A DNA stretch of 64,000 nucleotides from Thalassospira lucentensis MCCC 1A00383 = DSM 14000 (GTDB lineage: Bacteria; Pseudomonadota; Alphaproteobacteria; Rhodospirillales; Thalassospiraceae). Shown here one piece after another: positions 35,085 through 44,797 of the stretch; within the stretch, counting starts at the first letter, position 1, and each line of letters begins with the position of its first letter. The notes beneath the pieces are model-generated. The model was not told the DNA's origin. It saw only the letters and a list, made by a program, of their open reading frames with translations, and did no database searches. The stretch is taken from NCBI RefSeq assembly GCF_000421265.1, contig NZ_ATWN01000002.1, forward strand, positions 62,001 through 126,000, written 5' to 3'. The translations under genes were made by a program, and so were the position numbers.

Positions 35085-36578
35085 ATGCTTAGGATGCCTG
35101 AGCCTGATCAACACACGCTTGCTCGTCGCAAGGATATCATTGCCGCCATGAAGGATGTTATTCCCTCGCCCGGTGGTGTGATTGTCGATGAGGATCAGCT
35201 CAGGCCCTATGAATGCGATGGTTTGATGGCCTATCGGCAATTGCCGATGATTGTGGTCCTGCCCGAAAATACCGGGCAGGTCGCAGCCATCCTGAAATAT
35301 TGTCATACACATAAAATCCGCGTTGTGCCACGCGGTGCGGGCACCGGTCTTTCGGGCGGGGCCTTGCCGATGGCCGATGCGATTACGATTAGTATGATGA
35401 AATTCAACCGCGTGCTCGATATCGATTGGGACAACCGGGCGGCAGTGGTGCAGCCCGGTGTCACCAACCTTGGCATCACGCGCGCGGTCGAACACAAGGG
35501 GTTCTATTACGCGCCTGACCCGTCCAGCCAGATCGCCTGTTCGATTGGTGGCAACATTGCCGAAAATTCCGGCGGGGTGCATTCGCTTAAATACGGGCTT
35601 ACGACCAATAACGTGCTTGGCGTTGAAATGGTTACGATCGAAGGTGAAATCCTTCGTGTCGGGGGTAAGGGGCTTGACCAGACCGGCTACGACCTTTTGG
35701 GCATTATCACCGGATCCGAAGGGTTGCTGGGTATTGTGACCGAGGTAACGGTACGCATTTTGCGCAAACCCGAAACGGCGCGCGCCTTGCTTCTGGGCTT
35801 TAATTCATCAGAAGAAGGCGGAAAATGCGTTGCCGCGATTATTGCCGCCGGGATTATTCCCGGTGGACTTGAAATGATGGATGCCCCGGCGATCAAGGCG
35901 ACCGAGGATTTTGTCCATGCCGGATATCCGCTCGATGTCGAAGCCTTGCTTCTGGTCGAACTTGATGGCCCGCAGGTCGAGGTCGATTATCTGATCGAAC
36001 GGGTTGGCAATATTGCCAAGGATTTCGGTGCGGTTTATTCGCGGATTTCCGAGACAGAGGAAGAACGCCTGTTATTCTGGTCGGGGCGTAAAAATGCCTT
36101 CCCGGCGATTGGCCGGATTTCGCCTGATTATATGTGTATGGATGGCACCATCCCGCGTGTCCGTCTGGCCGAGGTTTTGGCCGGCATGCAGGTTCTCTCG
36201 CAGCGTCACGGGCTTGGCGTGGCAAACGTGTTTCATGCGGGTGACGGCAATTTGCACCCCCTGATCATGTTTGATGCCAACAAACCGGGTGACCTTGAAC
36301 GCGCAGAGGCCTTTGGCGGTGACATCCTGAAACTCTGTGTCGAGGTCGGCGGCGTTTTATCCGGGGAACATGGCATCGGCGTTGAAAAGCGCGACCTGAT
36401 GGGCGAAATGTTCACAGCCGACGACATGAAACATCAGGAACGCATCAAAATGGCGTTCGATGAGGACCAGTTGCTCAACCCCGGCAAGGTCTTCCCGACC
36501 TTGCATGGCTGCGGGGAGCTTAAAACCCTGCATGCCAAGGCGGTTGCCGACAAATTCCCGACCATCCCGCGCTTTTAG
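35085..36578 (+). CDS. glcD: Glycolate oxidase FAD-linked subunit GlcD
   Basis: GlcD is the catalytic flavoprotein that oxidises glycolate (and D-lactate) to glyoxylate. The 497-residue product has the PCMH FAD-binding fold (PRGAGTGLSGGALPMAD and SIGGNIAENSGGVHSLKYG) and the C-terminal FAD-oxidase domain with HAGDGNLHP and SGEHGIGVEK. The order glcD-glcE-glcF and a separate GlcF iron-sulfur subunit support glycolate oxidase over a stand-alone D-lactate dehydrogenase. It begins 7 bases after pyc. Confidence 0.95.
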   Translation: MLRMPEPDQHTLARRKDIIAAMKDVIPSPGGVIVDEDQLRPYECDGLMAYRQLPMIVVLPENTGQVAAILKYCHTHKIRVVPRGAGTGLSGGALPMADAITISMMKFNRVLDIDWDNRAAVVQPGVTNLGITRAVEHKGFYYAPDPSSQIACSIGGNIAENSGGVHSLKYGLTTNNVLGVEMVTIEGEILRVGGKGLDQTGYDLLGIITGSEGLLGIVTEVTVRILRKPETARALLLGFNSSEEGGKCVAAIIAAGIIPGGLEMMDAPAIKATEDFVHAGYPLDVEALLLVELDGPQVEVDYLIERVGNIAKDFGAVYSRISETEEERLLFWSGRKNAFPAIGRISPDYMCMDGTIPRVRLAEVLAGMQVLSQRHGLGVANVFHAGDGNLHPLIMFDANKPGDLERAEAFGGDILKLCVEVGGVLSGEHGIGVEKRDLMGEMFTADDMKHQERIKMAFDEDQLLNPGKVFPTLHGCGELKTLHAKAVADKFPTIPRF

Positions 36579-36671
36579 ACGCGGCAAAACAAGACCAACG
36601 ACAAAACAAAGGTTGGCCAACCGGTTCCCGCAACCCCGATTGGCACAGCTCAGGAGAGGAAGAGAGATATT

Positions 36672-37922
36672 ATGGTGGATGTACTTTCCCCCACCACGCC
36701 TGATCAACTGCGTGACGCGGTTGGCTGGGCGCTTGGGTCCAAGACCCCGCTTGAGGTCATCGGATCAGGCAGCAAGCGCGCCTTTGGCCATGCTGTTTTG
36801 GCCGACACGGTTCTCGATTGCTCCAAACTGTCGGGCATTCTGTTCTATGAGCCGGAAGAATTGGTGATTTCTGCGCGTGTTGGTACGCCATTGGCCGAAA
36901 TAAAGGCCGCCTTGGCCGAGAAAAATCAGCAATTCCATTTTGAGCCCGGAAATTTCCCGGCCCTATTGGGCGATGATGTTGTACCCGACGCCGGAACCAT
37001 TGGTGGCCTTGTCGCAACCAATATGGCTGGATCACGCCGGATTAAGGTCGGGGCGGCGCGCGATCATCTGTTGGGGTTCGAAGCCGTTTCGGGCCGGGCC
37101 GAGGATTTTAAATCCGGGGGCCGGGTGATGAAAAATGTCACCGGGTTTGATTTGTCAAAACTGATGTCGGGATCGTTTGGCACATTGGGCGTCATGCATA
37201 CGGTGAACTTGAAAGTCATGCCGTGCGATGAACAATCGGCCAGCATCCTCGTCACTTGCGACGACCCCAAGGTTGCCAATACGATCATGACTGCGGCCAT
37301 GGGCAGCGAAAACGAAGTATCGGCGGCAGCATGGATTTCATCAGCTGATGTGCGATTGCTTGATATTCCGGTTGCCTCGGAATTTGGCGGCGGGCTGGTG
37401 GCCTTGCGGGTCGAAGGACCAAAACCATCGGTCTCCTGGCGGAGCGAGGCGCTTTGCACCGCACTTGGGCAGTATGGCGAAACCTATGAGCTGGCCGGAA
37501 GTTACAGTCAGCGGCTTTGGCAATTTGTTGCCGATGTTAAGCCGTTTGTCTGCGCATCAGATAAACCAAACATGCTGTGGCGGGTATCAGTTCCGCCCGC
37601 GTCGGGCGGTGCGGTCGCCGAACGTTTGATGGATGTCACCGGGGGCCGGGTCATGATGGATTGGGCCGGTGGCCTGATCTGGCTGCAGATCACAGGATCA
37701 GATGCGATGGCACAGCAGGTGCGCGATATTGCCGGGGCTTCTGACGGGCAGGCGGTTCTTGTGCGTGCCCCGGCCAAAATGCGCGAAGGTATCGCCGTTT
37801 TCCATCCGGAAAACCCGGCATTGGGGCGGATCAATGCAAAGCTCAGACAGAATTTTGACCCGGAAGGTATCCTTAATCCGGGACGACTTTCCCCGCCGAG
37901 CGCAATCGGGGAGGGCGCGTAA
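36672..37922 (+). CDS. glcE: Glycolate oxidase FAD-binding subunit GlcE
   Basis: A 416-residue second flavin-binding subunit, shorter than GlcD, with the PCMH-type segments PLEVIGSGSKRAFGHA and GDDVVPDAGTIGGLVATNMA plus GRVMKNVTGFDLSKL. It is needed with GlcD and GlcF for glycolate oxidation. AGGAG is 13-17 bases before the ATG, with a second GAGG nearer. Its TAA overlaps the glcF ATG by one base (TAATG), a sign of translational coupling. Confidence 0.93.
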   Translation: MVDVLSPTTPDQLRDAVGWALGSKTPLEVIGSGSKRAFGHAVLADTVLDCSKLSGILFYEPEELVISARVGTPLAEIKAALAEKNQQFHFEPGNFPALLGDDVVPDAGTIGGLVATNMAGSRRIKVGAARDHLLGFEAVSGRAEDFKSGGRVMKNVTGFDLSKLMSGSFGTLGVMHTVNLKVMPCDEQSASILVTCDDPKVANTIMTAAMGSENEVSAAAWISSADVRLLDIPVASEFGGGLVALRVEGPKPSVSWRSEALCTALGQYGETYELAGSYSQRLWQFVADVKPFVCASDKPNMLWRVSVPPASGGAVAERLMDVTGGRVMMDWAGGLIWLQITGSDAMAQQVRDIAGASDGQAVLVRAPAKMREGIAVFHPENPALGRINAKLRQNFDPEGILNPGRLSPPSAIGEGA

Positions 37923-39241
37923 TGCAAACCAATTTTACCGCAGCCCAGCTTGAAAACCCGATGATCGCCGAAAGCGAACAGATCTTGCGTAAATGCGTGC
38001 ATTGCGGGTTCTGCACGGCGACCTGTCCGACATTTGTCACCCTTGGTGATGAACTTGATAGCCCGCGTGGCCGCATTTATCTGATTAAGGATATGCTCGA
38101 AAACGACAAACCGGCGACCGACCGGGTGGTAAAGCACCTTGATCGCTGTTTGTCGTGCCTGTCGTGCACGACAACCTGTCCGTCAGGTGTCGATTATATG
38201 CACTTGATCGATAATGCCCGTGCCCACATCGAAGAAACCTATGACCGGCCCTTGGGTGATAAGCTTCTGCGTAAAATGTTGGCGATTGTCGTGCCCAGCC
38301 CGACCCTTTTCCGTCTGTCGATGATCGGCGCAAAATTTGCCGCCCCGTTTGCCAAACTGATGCCCGGCCGTCTTAAGGGCATGGTCAAGATGGGCGCGCG
38401 TTCACTGCCGACACCAAGCTGGGTGGATAAACCGCAAATCATCCCGGCCATTGGCAAACGCAAAGGCCGGGTTGCAATCCTGACCGGATGTGCGCAACAG
38501 GTTCTTGAAACCGAAATCAACGAGGCGACGGTGCGTCTCCTCACCCGCCTTGGGATTGAGGTCGTGGTTGCCAAGGGTGCTGGCTGTTGCGGCTCACTTG
38601 TCCATCACATGGGCAAGGAAGAAAAATCCCATCATCAGGCCAAGGGCAATATTGATGCATGGACCAATGAGCTGGCGGGTGACGGACTTGATGCGGTGGT
38701 GATTACCGCATCTGGCTGTGGCACGACGGTTAAGGATTATGGCCATATGCTTGCAAATGATCCGGCATATGCCCAAAAGGCCAAAACGATCTCGTCCCTT
38801 GCGCGTGATATCACCGAATATCTTGCCGAGCTTGATGTTGATGCAGATGTCTTTGCCAGGGCCGATCATGGCAATCCGCGGGTTGCCTATCATTCCGCCT
38901 GTTCGATGCAACATGGTCAGAAAATTACCCGCCCGCCGCGCGACCTTTTGAAAATGGCCGGATTTGACGTGGCCGAGATTGCCGAAGGGCACCTGTGCTG
39001 TGGCTCGGCCGGGGTTTATAACCTGCTGCAGCCCGAAATTGCCGGTCAGTTGCAGGAACGTAAACGGGCAAATATCCGCAACACCACCCCGGACCTTGTC
39101 GCAACCGGCAATATTGGCTGCATGATCCAGATCGAAACAGACGATCTGAAAGTCGTTCATACCGTCCAGTTGCTTGATTGGGCGGCAGGTGGCCCAAGAC
39201 CGTCGAAGTTAAAAGCACCTTCGCTTCAAGGTGCCAACTAG
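37922..39241 (+). CDS. glcF: Glycolate oxidase iron-sulfur subunit GlcF
   Basis: The 439-residue electron-transfer subunit has two N-terminal 4Fe-4S motifs, CVHCGFCTATCP and CLSCLSCTTTCP, and two C-terminal CCG-type cysteine motifs (GAGCCGSL and GHLCCGSAG) as in heterodisulfide-reductase-like proteins. It passes electrons from GlcDE to the quinone pool. It is the last gene of the pyc-glcDEF unit and is followed by a strong terminator. Confidence 0.95.
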   Translation: MQTNFTAAQLENPMIAESEQILRKCVHCGFCTATCPTFVTLGDELDSPRGRIYLIKDMLENDKPATDRVVKHLDRCLSCLSCTTTCPSGVDYMHLIDNARAHIEETYDRPLGDKLLRKMLAIVVPSPTLFRLSMIGAKFAAPFAKLMPGRLKGMVKMGARSLPTPSWVDKPQIIPAIGKRKGRVAILTGCAQQVLETEINEATVRLLTRLGIEVVVAKGAGCCGSLVHHMGKEEKSHHQAKGNIDAWTNELAGDGLDAVVITASGCGTTVKDYGHMLANDPAYAQKAKTISSLARDITEYLAELDVDADVFARADHGNPRVAYHSACSMQHGQKITRPPRDLLKMAGFDVAEIAEGHLCCGSAGVYNLLQPEIAGQLQERKRANIRNTTPDLVATGNIGCMIQIETDDLKVVHTVQLLDWAAGGPRPSKLKAPSLQGAN

Positions 39242-39266
39242 CTTCGGTCTTTCCTGATGCACACAT

Positions 39267-39310
39267 AAAGAAAGTCGGCTCACCCTTAACAGGGAGCCGA
39301 CTTTCTTTTT
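39267..39310 (+). terminator. Terminator of the pyc-glcDEF unit
   Basis: AAAGAAAGTCGGCTC and GAGCCGACTTTCTTT form a perfect 15-base stem around a 12-base loop, followed by TT. It lies 26 bases after the glcF stop and could also end the convergent gene at 39365. Confidence 0.93.
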
Positions 39311-39364
39311 AGGGGGGCTGTCACCACAGGCCATTAGCCTGACCGGCTTAAAAGCACGGTTGTA

Positions 39365-39664
39365 TCAGGATTCTTTACCCAGCAAACTTTGCGCGATGCC
39401 TTCGGCCGCCGACCCTTCGGAGCTGTCTTCGGCGAATGCGGCGGTCTTGTCACGAATCCACTGCAACACCTCCGCCTCCTCGATATCGATTTTCTGGACG
39501 ACCAGGCTGAGGATTGCCTCCATCGCCAGAACATGGGATGCGACATTGTTCACGGCCATATGCAATTCATCGATATGATGAGAAGCAGCTTGTGACATGT
39601 CGCCCAGTTCGCCCGACACCTTCTGGATCAGTTCCTGAATTTCATCGATTGAAGAATTGCTCAT
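39365..39664 (-). CDS. Small helical protein, function unknown
   Basis: A 99-residue, acidic, fully helical-looking protein (IDEIQELIQKVSGELGDMSQ, later KIDIEEAEVLQWIRDK) with no cysteine, signal or membrane segment; the pattern suggests coiled coil and dimerisation. AGGAG is 6 bases before the ATG at 39664. It lies between the glcF terminator and the divergent pstS promoter region. Family not recognised. Confidence 0.72.
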   Translation of the reverse strand: MSNSSIDEIQELIQKVSGELGDMSQAASHHIDELHMAVNNVASHVLAMEAILSLVVQKIDIEEAEVLQWIRDKTAAFAEDSSEGSAAEGIAQSLLGKES

Positions 39665-39968
39665 GTCTTTCTCCTGTGGTGTCGCGCTGGCATACGCCAT
39701 GCGGCAAGAATGTTTTCCTGCCCCAAGACTTGCGTGGAATGCGCAATATGTAAAGTCATAGCTCGGAATTAACGCCCGCGTTGCCGCGACAGGGGATGGA
39801 AAACCATCGGGCTGCGATTGCTCTGTTACAGTTTTTGTAACGAAAATCCGTGTTTGGCTCGCTTGGGGCGTGAAAACGTGGAATCAACGCGGCGAAAATC
39901 CAAATCGAGATCAGTCTAATCAATTGATTTAATTATATAAAATTCAGTATTTTTGCATCCAAAATGCG

Positions 39969-39997
39969 TTGTCACATAAGCTTAATAAAAGCGACAC
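39969..39997 (+). promoter_or_regulatory. Degenerate Pho-box candidate upstream of pstS
   Basis: TTGTCAC, GCTTAAT and GCGACAC follow one another at 11-base spacing with A-rich spacers (ATAA, AAAA), the geometry of PhoB half-sites (CTGTCAT-N4 repeated). The middle copy is poor. It lies about 85 bases before the pstS start. In the 416-base gap 39665-40080 an IR-like CTGTTAC...GTAAC near 39820 is a weaker alternative with 12-base spacing. Confidence 0.35.
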
Positions 39998-40080
39998 AAT
40001 ACCGTAAGCACCCAGCGTTAGAGTCCGCCTCGCAGATCGTTGCACCGTTCCGAAGTGGAACAACCATTGGGGAATATACC

Positions 40081-41112
40081 ATGAAGAAGACTCTTGCTGT
40101 TGCGGCGCTGATGAGCGTTGCCTTTGCTGGCGCTGCCCAGGCACGTGACCAGATTCGTATCGTTGGTTCGTCCACCGTTTTTCCTTTCGCAACCGCAGTT
40201 GCAGAAGAATTCGGTAAAACCACCTCTTTCAAGACTCCGGTTATTGAATCAACCGGTTCTGGCGGTGGTCTGAAGCTGTTCTGTGCCGGTGTTGGCGAAC
40301 AGCATCCCGACATTACCAATGCTTCGCGTCGCATCAAGAAGTCCGAAGTTGAAAAATGTGCTGCTAACGGCATTTCGGAAATCACCGAAGTTAAAGTTGG
40401 CTATGACGGTATTGTTCTGTCGAACTCCAACGAAGCACCTGAACTTGACCTGACCAAAGAGCAGATCTTCCTTGCTCTTGCTAAAATCGTTCCGTCCAAA
40501 GACGGCAAGTCGCTTGTAGATAACTTCTACACCACTTGGTCGGAAATCGATCCGAGCCTGCCGGACGTTAAAATCGAAGTTCTCGGCCCGCCGCCGACCT
40601 CCGGTACCCGTGATGCTTTCACCGAGCTGGTACTTGAAGAAGCTTGCGACGAATTCCCAGCCATTGCTGCTCTGAAAGAGAGCAACTCTGATCAGCACAA
40701 AGCTGTTTGCGCTGGCGTTCGTGAAGACGGTGCCTACGTTGAAGCTGGCGAAAACGACAACCTGATCGTTCAGAAGCTTGAAGCCAACAAAGACGCACTT
40801 GGCATCTTTGGTTTCTCCTTCCTCGACCAGAATGGCGACAAACTTCAGGGTTCGATGATCAATGGCGTATCGCCGACCTTCGAAGCAATCTCTGCTGGTG
40901 ATTACCCGGTTTCGCGTTCGCTTTACTTCTACGTAAAGAACGCACACGTCGGCACCATCCCGGGTATCGAAGAATACCTGGCTGAGTTCACCGCGGACAA
41001 AGCTTGGGGTGACGAAGGTTACCTTGCTGATCGTGGTCTGATCCCGATGGATGCAAAAGAGCGTGAAACAGTTCGTAACGCTGCGATGAATCTTTCGCCG
41101 CTGAGCATGTAA
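40081..41112 (+). CDS. pstS: Phosphate ABC transporter substrate-binding protein PstS
   Basis: PstS is the periplasmic high-affinity phosphate-binding protein. The 343-residue product starts with a signal peptide (MKKTLAVAALMSVAFAGAAQA) and has the phosphate-binding elements VGSSTVFPFATAVAE, STGSGGGLKLFCAG and the LGPPPTSGTRDAF loop. It is the family type with cysteines in the mature part. The start ATG follows a GGGGAATA. It heads pstSCAB-phoU-phoB, with a hairpin between pstS and pstC that may keep pstS expressed above the rest. Confidence 0.96.
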   Translation: MKKTLAVAALMSVAFAGAAQARDQIRIVGSSTVFPFATAVAEEFGKTTSFKTPVIESTGSGGGLKLFCAGVGEQHPDITNASRRIKKSEVEKCAANGISEITEVKVGYDGIVLSNSNEAPELDLTKEQIFLALAKIVPSKDGKSLVDNFYTTWSEIDPSLPDVKIEVLGPPPTSGTRDAFTELVLEEACDEFPAIAALKESNSDQHKAVCAGVREDGAYVEAGENDNLIVQKLEANKDALGIFGFSFLDQNGDKLQGSMINGVSPTFEAISAGDYPVSRSLYFYVKNAHVGTIPGIEEYLAEFTADKAWGDEGYLADRGLIPMDAKERETVRNAAMNLSPLSM

Positions 41113-41123
41113 CGTGATACTTC

Positions 41124-41160
41124 AACCGGTGGCGGCATGGGTCGCCATCGGTTTCTTTGT
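41124..41160 (+). terminator. Intercistronic hairpin between pstS and pstC, probable partial terminator
   Basis: AACCGGTGGCG and CGCCATCGGTT form an 11-base stem with one G-T pair around an 8-base loop, followed by T-rich TTCTTTGTTT. It starts 12 bases after the pstS stop, with pstC 94 bases further on. Such partial terminators are common after binding-protein genes, which are made in excess of permeases. Confidence 0.7.
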
Positions 41161-41247
41161 TTCCAGGCTTGATTAATTTATTGTTTTTGTCCTATTGGCC
41201 TTTCGATGTGATTTCTGCAGGCCCACCTGGCAAACGGATTTAAAGTA

Positions 41248-42627
41248 ATGTCCCTGTCTTTCCTGTTGCTCGCGGTTGCCGCACTTTGTGCGCTGTCCTT
41301 TTATTTCGGGCGTCAGCGGGCGATTGCCCTTTCGGGCGGTCGGTACAGTAACCTTCATTCCTTGCCCGCCCATTACGGCATGTATGTCGCTTTGTGGTGT
41401 GGTCTTCCTGCATTGTTGCTGGTGGTTGTCTGGTACGTTTTTCAGGGGTCGATCATCGAAGCGATGATTGTCTCGGATCTACCAGCCGAAATCACGAGCA
41501 ACACCGGGCAGCTTTCGCTTGCCCTTAACAGCATTTCACTGATTGCAGAGGGCAACGGACAACATTTGTCCGTCTCGCCCGAAATCATTGACGCCGGGCG
41601 GCGTCTGGCAAATTTGCAAACCATTGCCAATGCGGCACTGGTTGTTGTGATGCTTGCGGTTGCCACGACCGGGATTGCGCTGTCCTATCGCAAGATTGAT
41701 CCCGACATGCGTGCGCGTAACAACGTTGAGCGTATTTCACGCTGGATCATGATCACCTGTTCGGCGATTGCGATCCTCTCAACGGTGGGAATTGTCTTTT
41801 CGCTTATGTTCGAAGCGATACATTTCTTTAGCAAAGTCAGCCCGCTTGAGTTTCTGTTCGGCCTTGAATGGAGCCCGCAAACCGCGATCCGTGCAGATCA
41901 GGTTGCATCGGACGGGGCCTTTGGCGCCATCCCGCTGTTTGTCGGGACGTTGCTGATTACCCTGATTGCGATGGCGGTGGCAGTGCCGGTTGGTCTGTTT
42001 TCAGCCATCTACATGGGGGAATATGCTTCCTCGAAATTCCGTGCGGTTGCCAAACCGGCCCTTGAAATCCTCGCAGGCGTTCCGACGGTTGTCTATGGCT
42101 TCTTTGCTGCCCTGACTGTTGCCCCGTTCCTGCGCGACAATGGCGCGATTCTTGGTCTTGATGTCAGTTCGGAAAGTGCGCTTGCTGCCGGTCTTGTGAT
42201 GGGCGTCATGATCATTCCGTTCGTCTCCTCGCTGTCTGATGACGTGATGTCGCAGGTGCCACAATCGCTTCGCGATGGGTCATATGGGCTTGGTGCGACA
42301 AAATCGGAAACCATCCGTCACGTGATTTTCCCCGCAGCCTTGCCCGGTATTGTTGGTGCGGTTCTTCTGGCGGTGTCGCGTGCGATTGGTGAAACCATGA
42401 TTGTGGTGATGGCGGCCGGGCTTGCCGCGAACATGACGGTCAATCCGCTGCAGGCGGTGACAACTGTGACCGTGCAGATCGTAACGCTTCTGGTCGGCGA
42501 TCAGGAGTTTGACAGTGCAAAAACCCTGTCGGCCTTTGCGTTGGGGCTGGTTCTTTTCCTTGTCACCTTGGGCTTGAACGTATTTGCCCTTAAGGTTGTT
42601 CAGAAGTATCGCGAGAAATATGACTGA
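41248..42627 (+). CDS. pstC: Phosphate ABC transporter permease PstC
   Basis: A 459-residue inner-membrane permease, about 150 residues longer than E. coli PstC because of an N-terminal extension with extra helices and a periplasmic loop, as is usual for alphaproteobacteria (DUF3708 type). The C-terminal half has the core: GVPTVVYGFFAALTVAPFL and the EAA-like loop LRDGSYGLGATKSETI. The ATG at 41248 has a weak ribosome binding site. Its last codons overlap the pstA start. Confidence 0.95.
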   Translation: MSLSFLLLAVAALCALSFYFGRQRAIALSGGRYSNLHSLPAHYGMYVALWCGLPALLLVVVWYVFQGSIIEAMIVSDLPAEITSNTGQLSLALNSISLIAEGNGQHLSVSPEIIDAGRRLANLQTIANAALVVVMLAVATTGIALSYRKIDPDMRARNNVERISRWIMITCSAIAILSTVGIVFSLMFEAIHFFSKVSPLEFLFGLEWSPQTAIRADQVASDGAFGAIPLFVGTLLITLIAMAVAVPVGLFSAIYMGEYASSKFRAVAKPALEILAGVPTVVYGFFAALTVAPFLRDNGAILGLDVSSESALAAGLVMGVMIIPFVSSLSDDVMSQVPQSLRDGSYGLGATKSETIRHVIFPAALPGIVGAVLLAVSRAIGETMIVVMAAGLAANMTVNPLQAVTTVTVQIVTLLVGDQEFDSAKTLSAFALGLVLFLVTLGLNVFALKVVQKYREKYD

Positions 42628-43969
42628 TATGGCATCTCTTATGGAAGATAGAGCCGCGGCCAAGGTAATCTCGGACAATCTGCACAAGCCGGTTGACTGG
42701 GACAGCCCGAAAATTGCCCGTAACATCAAAAAACGTTACGCCGCAGAACGCCGCTTTAAAATGTATGGCCTGAGCGCAATCGCGCTTGCGCTTCTGGCAT
42801 TGTTTGTTCTGGCCGGGTCGATCGGGTCAAAAGGCTACACCGCCTTTTTCCAGACCTATGTCCAGCTTGAAGTGACCTTTGACGCCGCCGAGATTGATCC
42901 TGACGGCACCGGTGATCCTGCGGTGATCGGCAAGGCCAACTTTGACGGCCTGATCAAACAGGCCCTGCGTGACCGGTTCCCCGACGTCACATCGCGTCAG
43001 GCAAAACGGGATCTATACGCAATTGTTTCGGGCGGGGCATCCTATGACCTGCGCGAACGTGTGATGGAAAACCCCGGCCTGATCGGCCAAACCCGTAAGG
43101 TCTGGCTGATTTCGGGCGATGATTTTGACATGCTCAACAAAGGCTACATCAGTGCCGATGTTGACGAAGGCAGCCGTCGTCTCAATGACGAGGAAATCGC
43201 CTGGTACGACAGCTTGAAATCGGACGGTGCGGTGGAAAAACAGTTCCACACCCGCTTCTTTACCAATGGCGATTCCCGTGAACCGGAACTGGCAGGCATC
43301 TGGGGGGCGGCTGTTGGCTCGCTCTATACCCTGATGGTGACCTTGGCTCTTTCCTTCCCGATCGGGGTGTTTGCGGCGGTTTATTTGGAAGAATTCGCAC
43401 CGAAAAACCGCTTCACCACGATTGTTGAAGTCAATATCAACAACCTTGCAGCCGTGCCGTCGATTGTGTTTGGTCTGCTTGGTCTTGAGGTCTATCTCAA
43501 TGTCATGCATCTGCCGCGTTCCGCCCCGGTTGTCGGTGGCTTGACGTTGGCGCTGATGACATTGCCGACAATTATTATTGCCTCGCGTGCCGCGATCAAG
43601 GCGGTGCCGCCGTCGATCCGTCAGGCCGCCCTTGGCCTTGGGGCATCCCCGGTTCAGACTGTCACCCATCATGTGTTGCCATTGGCAATGCCGGGCATCC
43701 TGACCGGGACGATCATTGGCATGGCGCAGGCTCTTGGTGAAACCGCACCGCTTTTGATGATTGGCATGGTTGCCTTTATTGTCGATATCCCGGGCGGGGC
43801 GCTGGACCCGGCAACGGTTCTGCCGGTGCAAATCTATCTCTGGGCCGATAGCCCGGAACGTGCCTTTGTCGAGAAAACCTCGGCGGCGATTATGGTGTTG
43901 CTGGCTTTCCTGGTTCTGATGAACGGATTTGCCGTGTATCTGCGCAAGAAATTTGAACGGAAGTGGTAA
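42620..43969 (+). CDS. pstA: Phosphate ABC transporter permease PstA
   Basis: The second permease, 449 residues, with an N-terminal extension (DUF3333 type, about 170 residues, one helix then a periplasmic part) before the permease core. The core has [20 protein letters not shown] and the EAA-like loop [20 protein letters not shown]. The ATG lies inside the end of pstC (ATGACTGA), an 8-base overlap. The next gene, pstB, begins 1 base after the stop. Confidence 0.95.
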   Translation: MTDMASLMEDRAAAKVISDNLHKPVDWDSPKIARNIKKRYAAERRFKMYGLSAIALALLALFVLAGSIGSKGYTAFFQTYVQLEVTFDAAEIDPDGTGDPAVIGKANFDGLIKQALRDRFPDVTSRQAKRDLYAIVSGGASYDLRERVMENPGLIGQTRKVWLISGDDFDMLNKGYISADVDEGSRRLNDEEIAWYDSLKSDGAVEKQFHTRFFTNGDSREPELAGIWGAAVGSLYTLMVTLALSFPIGVFAAVYLEEFAPKNRFTTIVEVNINNLAAVPSIVFGLLGLEVYLNVMHLPRSAPVVGGLTLALMTLPTIIIASRAAIKAVPPSIRQAALGLGASPVQTVTHHVLPLAMPGILTGTIIGMAQALGETAPLLMIGMVAFIVDIPGGALDPATVLPVQIYLWADSPERAFVEKTSAAIMVLLAFLVLMNGFAVYLRKKFERKW

Positions 43970-43970
43970 A

Positions 43971-44774
43971 ATGGCTGTTGTATCTCAAAGCGCAATGACG
44001 GCACAGCCGTCCGTCGCAAGCCCAAAAATGACGGCACGTGACCTTAATCTTTCCTATGGCGACAATCAGGCGCTGTTTGATGTCAATCTTGACATCGTCG
44101 AACGTCAGGTCACCGCTCTGATCGGCCCGTCGGGCTGTGGTAAATCAACGTTCCTGCGCTGCATGAACCGCATGAACGATACGATTGACGGTGTTACCAT
44201 CAAAGGCGAAGTTACCCTTGATGGTCGCGACATCTATGACAAACGCATCGACGTTGTTCAGTTGCGTGCGCGCATCGGGATGGTGTTTCAGAAGCCAAAC
44301 CCGTTTCCGAAAACCATCTATGACAATGTGGCCTATGGCCCGCGGATCCATGGGTTGGTCAATTCGCGCGATGAGCTTGATCAAATCGTCATGACCTCGC
44401 TCGAACGTGCGGGCTTGCTTAAGGAAGTCAAAGATCGTCTTCAGTCGCCGGCAACCGGACTTTCCGGTGGTCAGCAACAGCGCCTGTGCATTGCACGCGC
44501 GGTTGCCGTCAGCCCGGAAGTCATCCTGATGGATGAGCCGTGCTCGGCACTTGATCCGATTGCGACCGCCAAGGTCGAAGAATTGATTGATGAATTGCGT
44601 TCGAACTACACGATCGTGATTGTGACCCACTCCATGCAGCAGGCTGCACGTGTGTCGCAACGCACGGCTTTCTTCCATCTTGGAAAGTTGGTTGAAGTTG
44701 GGGAAACCGATCAGATTTTCACCAACCCCAAAGACGAACGCACCAAGGGTTACATCACCGGCCGCTTCGGTTAA
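43971..44774 (+). CDS. pstB: Phosphate ABC transporter ATP-binding protein PstB
   Basis: A 267-residue ATPase with Walker [10 protein letters not shown] near residue 50, signature [17 protein letters not shown], Walker [15 protein letters not shown] and the H-loop [12 protein letters not shown]. It energises phosphate uptake through PstCA. I take the ATG at 43971 as start, since upstream residues would overlap pstA and are not PstB-like. The first 30 residues are a short polar extension. Confidence 0.96.
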   Translation: MAVVSQSAMTAQPSVASPKMTARDLNLSYGDNQALFDVNLDIVERQVTALIGPSGCGKSTFLRCMNRMNDTIDGVTIKGEVTLDGRDIYDKRIDVVQLRARIGMVFQKPNPFPKTIYDNVAYGPRIHGLVNSRDELDQIVMTSLERAGLLKEVKDRLQSPATGLSGGQQQRLCIARAVAVSPEVILMDEPCSALDPIATAKVEELIDELRSNYTIVIVTHSMQQAARVSQRTAFFHLGKLVEVGETDQIFTNPKDERTKGYITGRFG

Positions 44775-44797
44775 GCGCCCGCAGGAGAGTGATTTAA

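Noticed and set aside
39820-39840. Pho box CTGTTAC...TTGTAAC upstream of pstS
   Set aside because: The half-sites are 12 bases apart rather than 11, and the pattern is better read as an inverted repeat; the 39969 site has better geometry.
43013-43831. 272-codon minus-strand frame inside pstA
   Set aside because: Rich in His, Arg and Gln, as expected for an antisense shadow; pstA is well supported.
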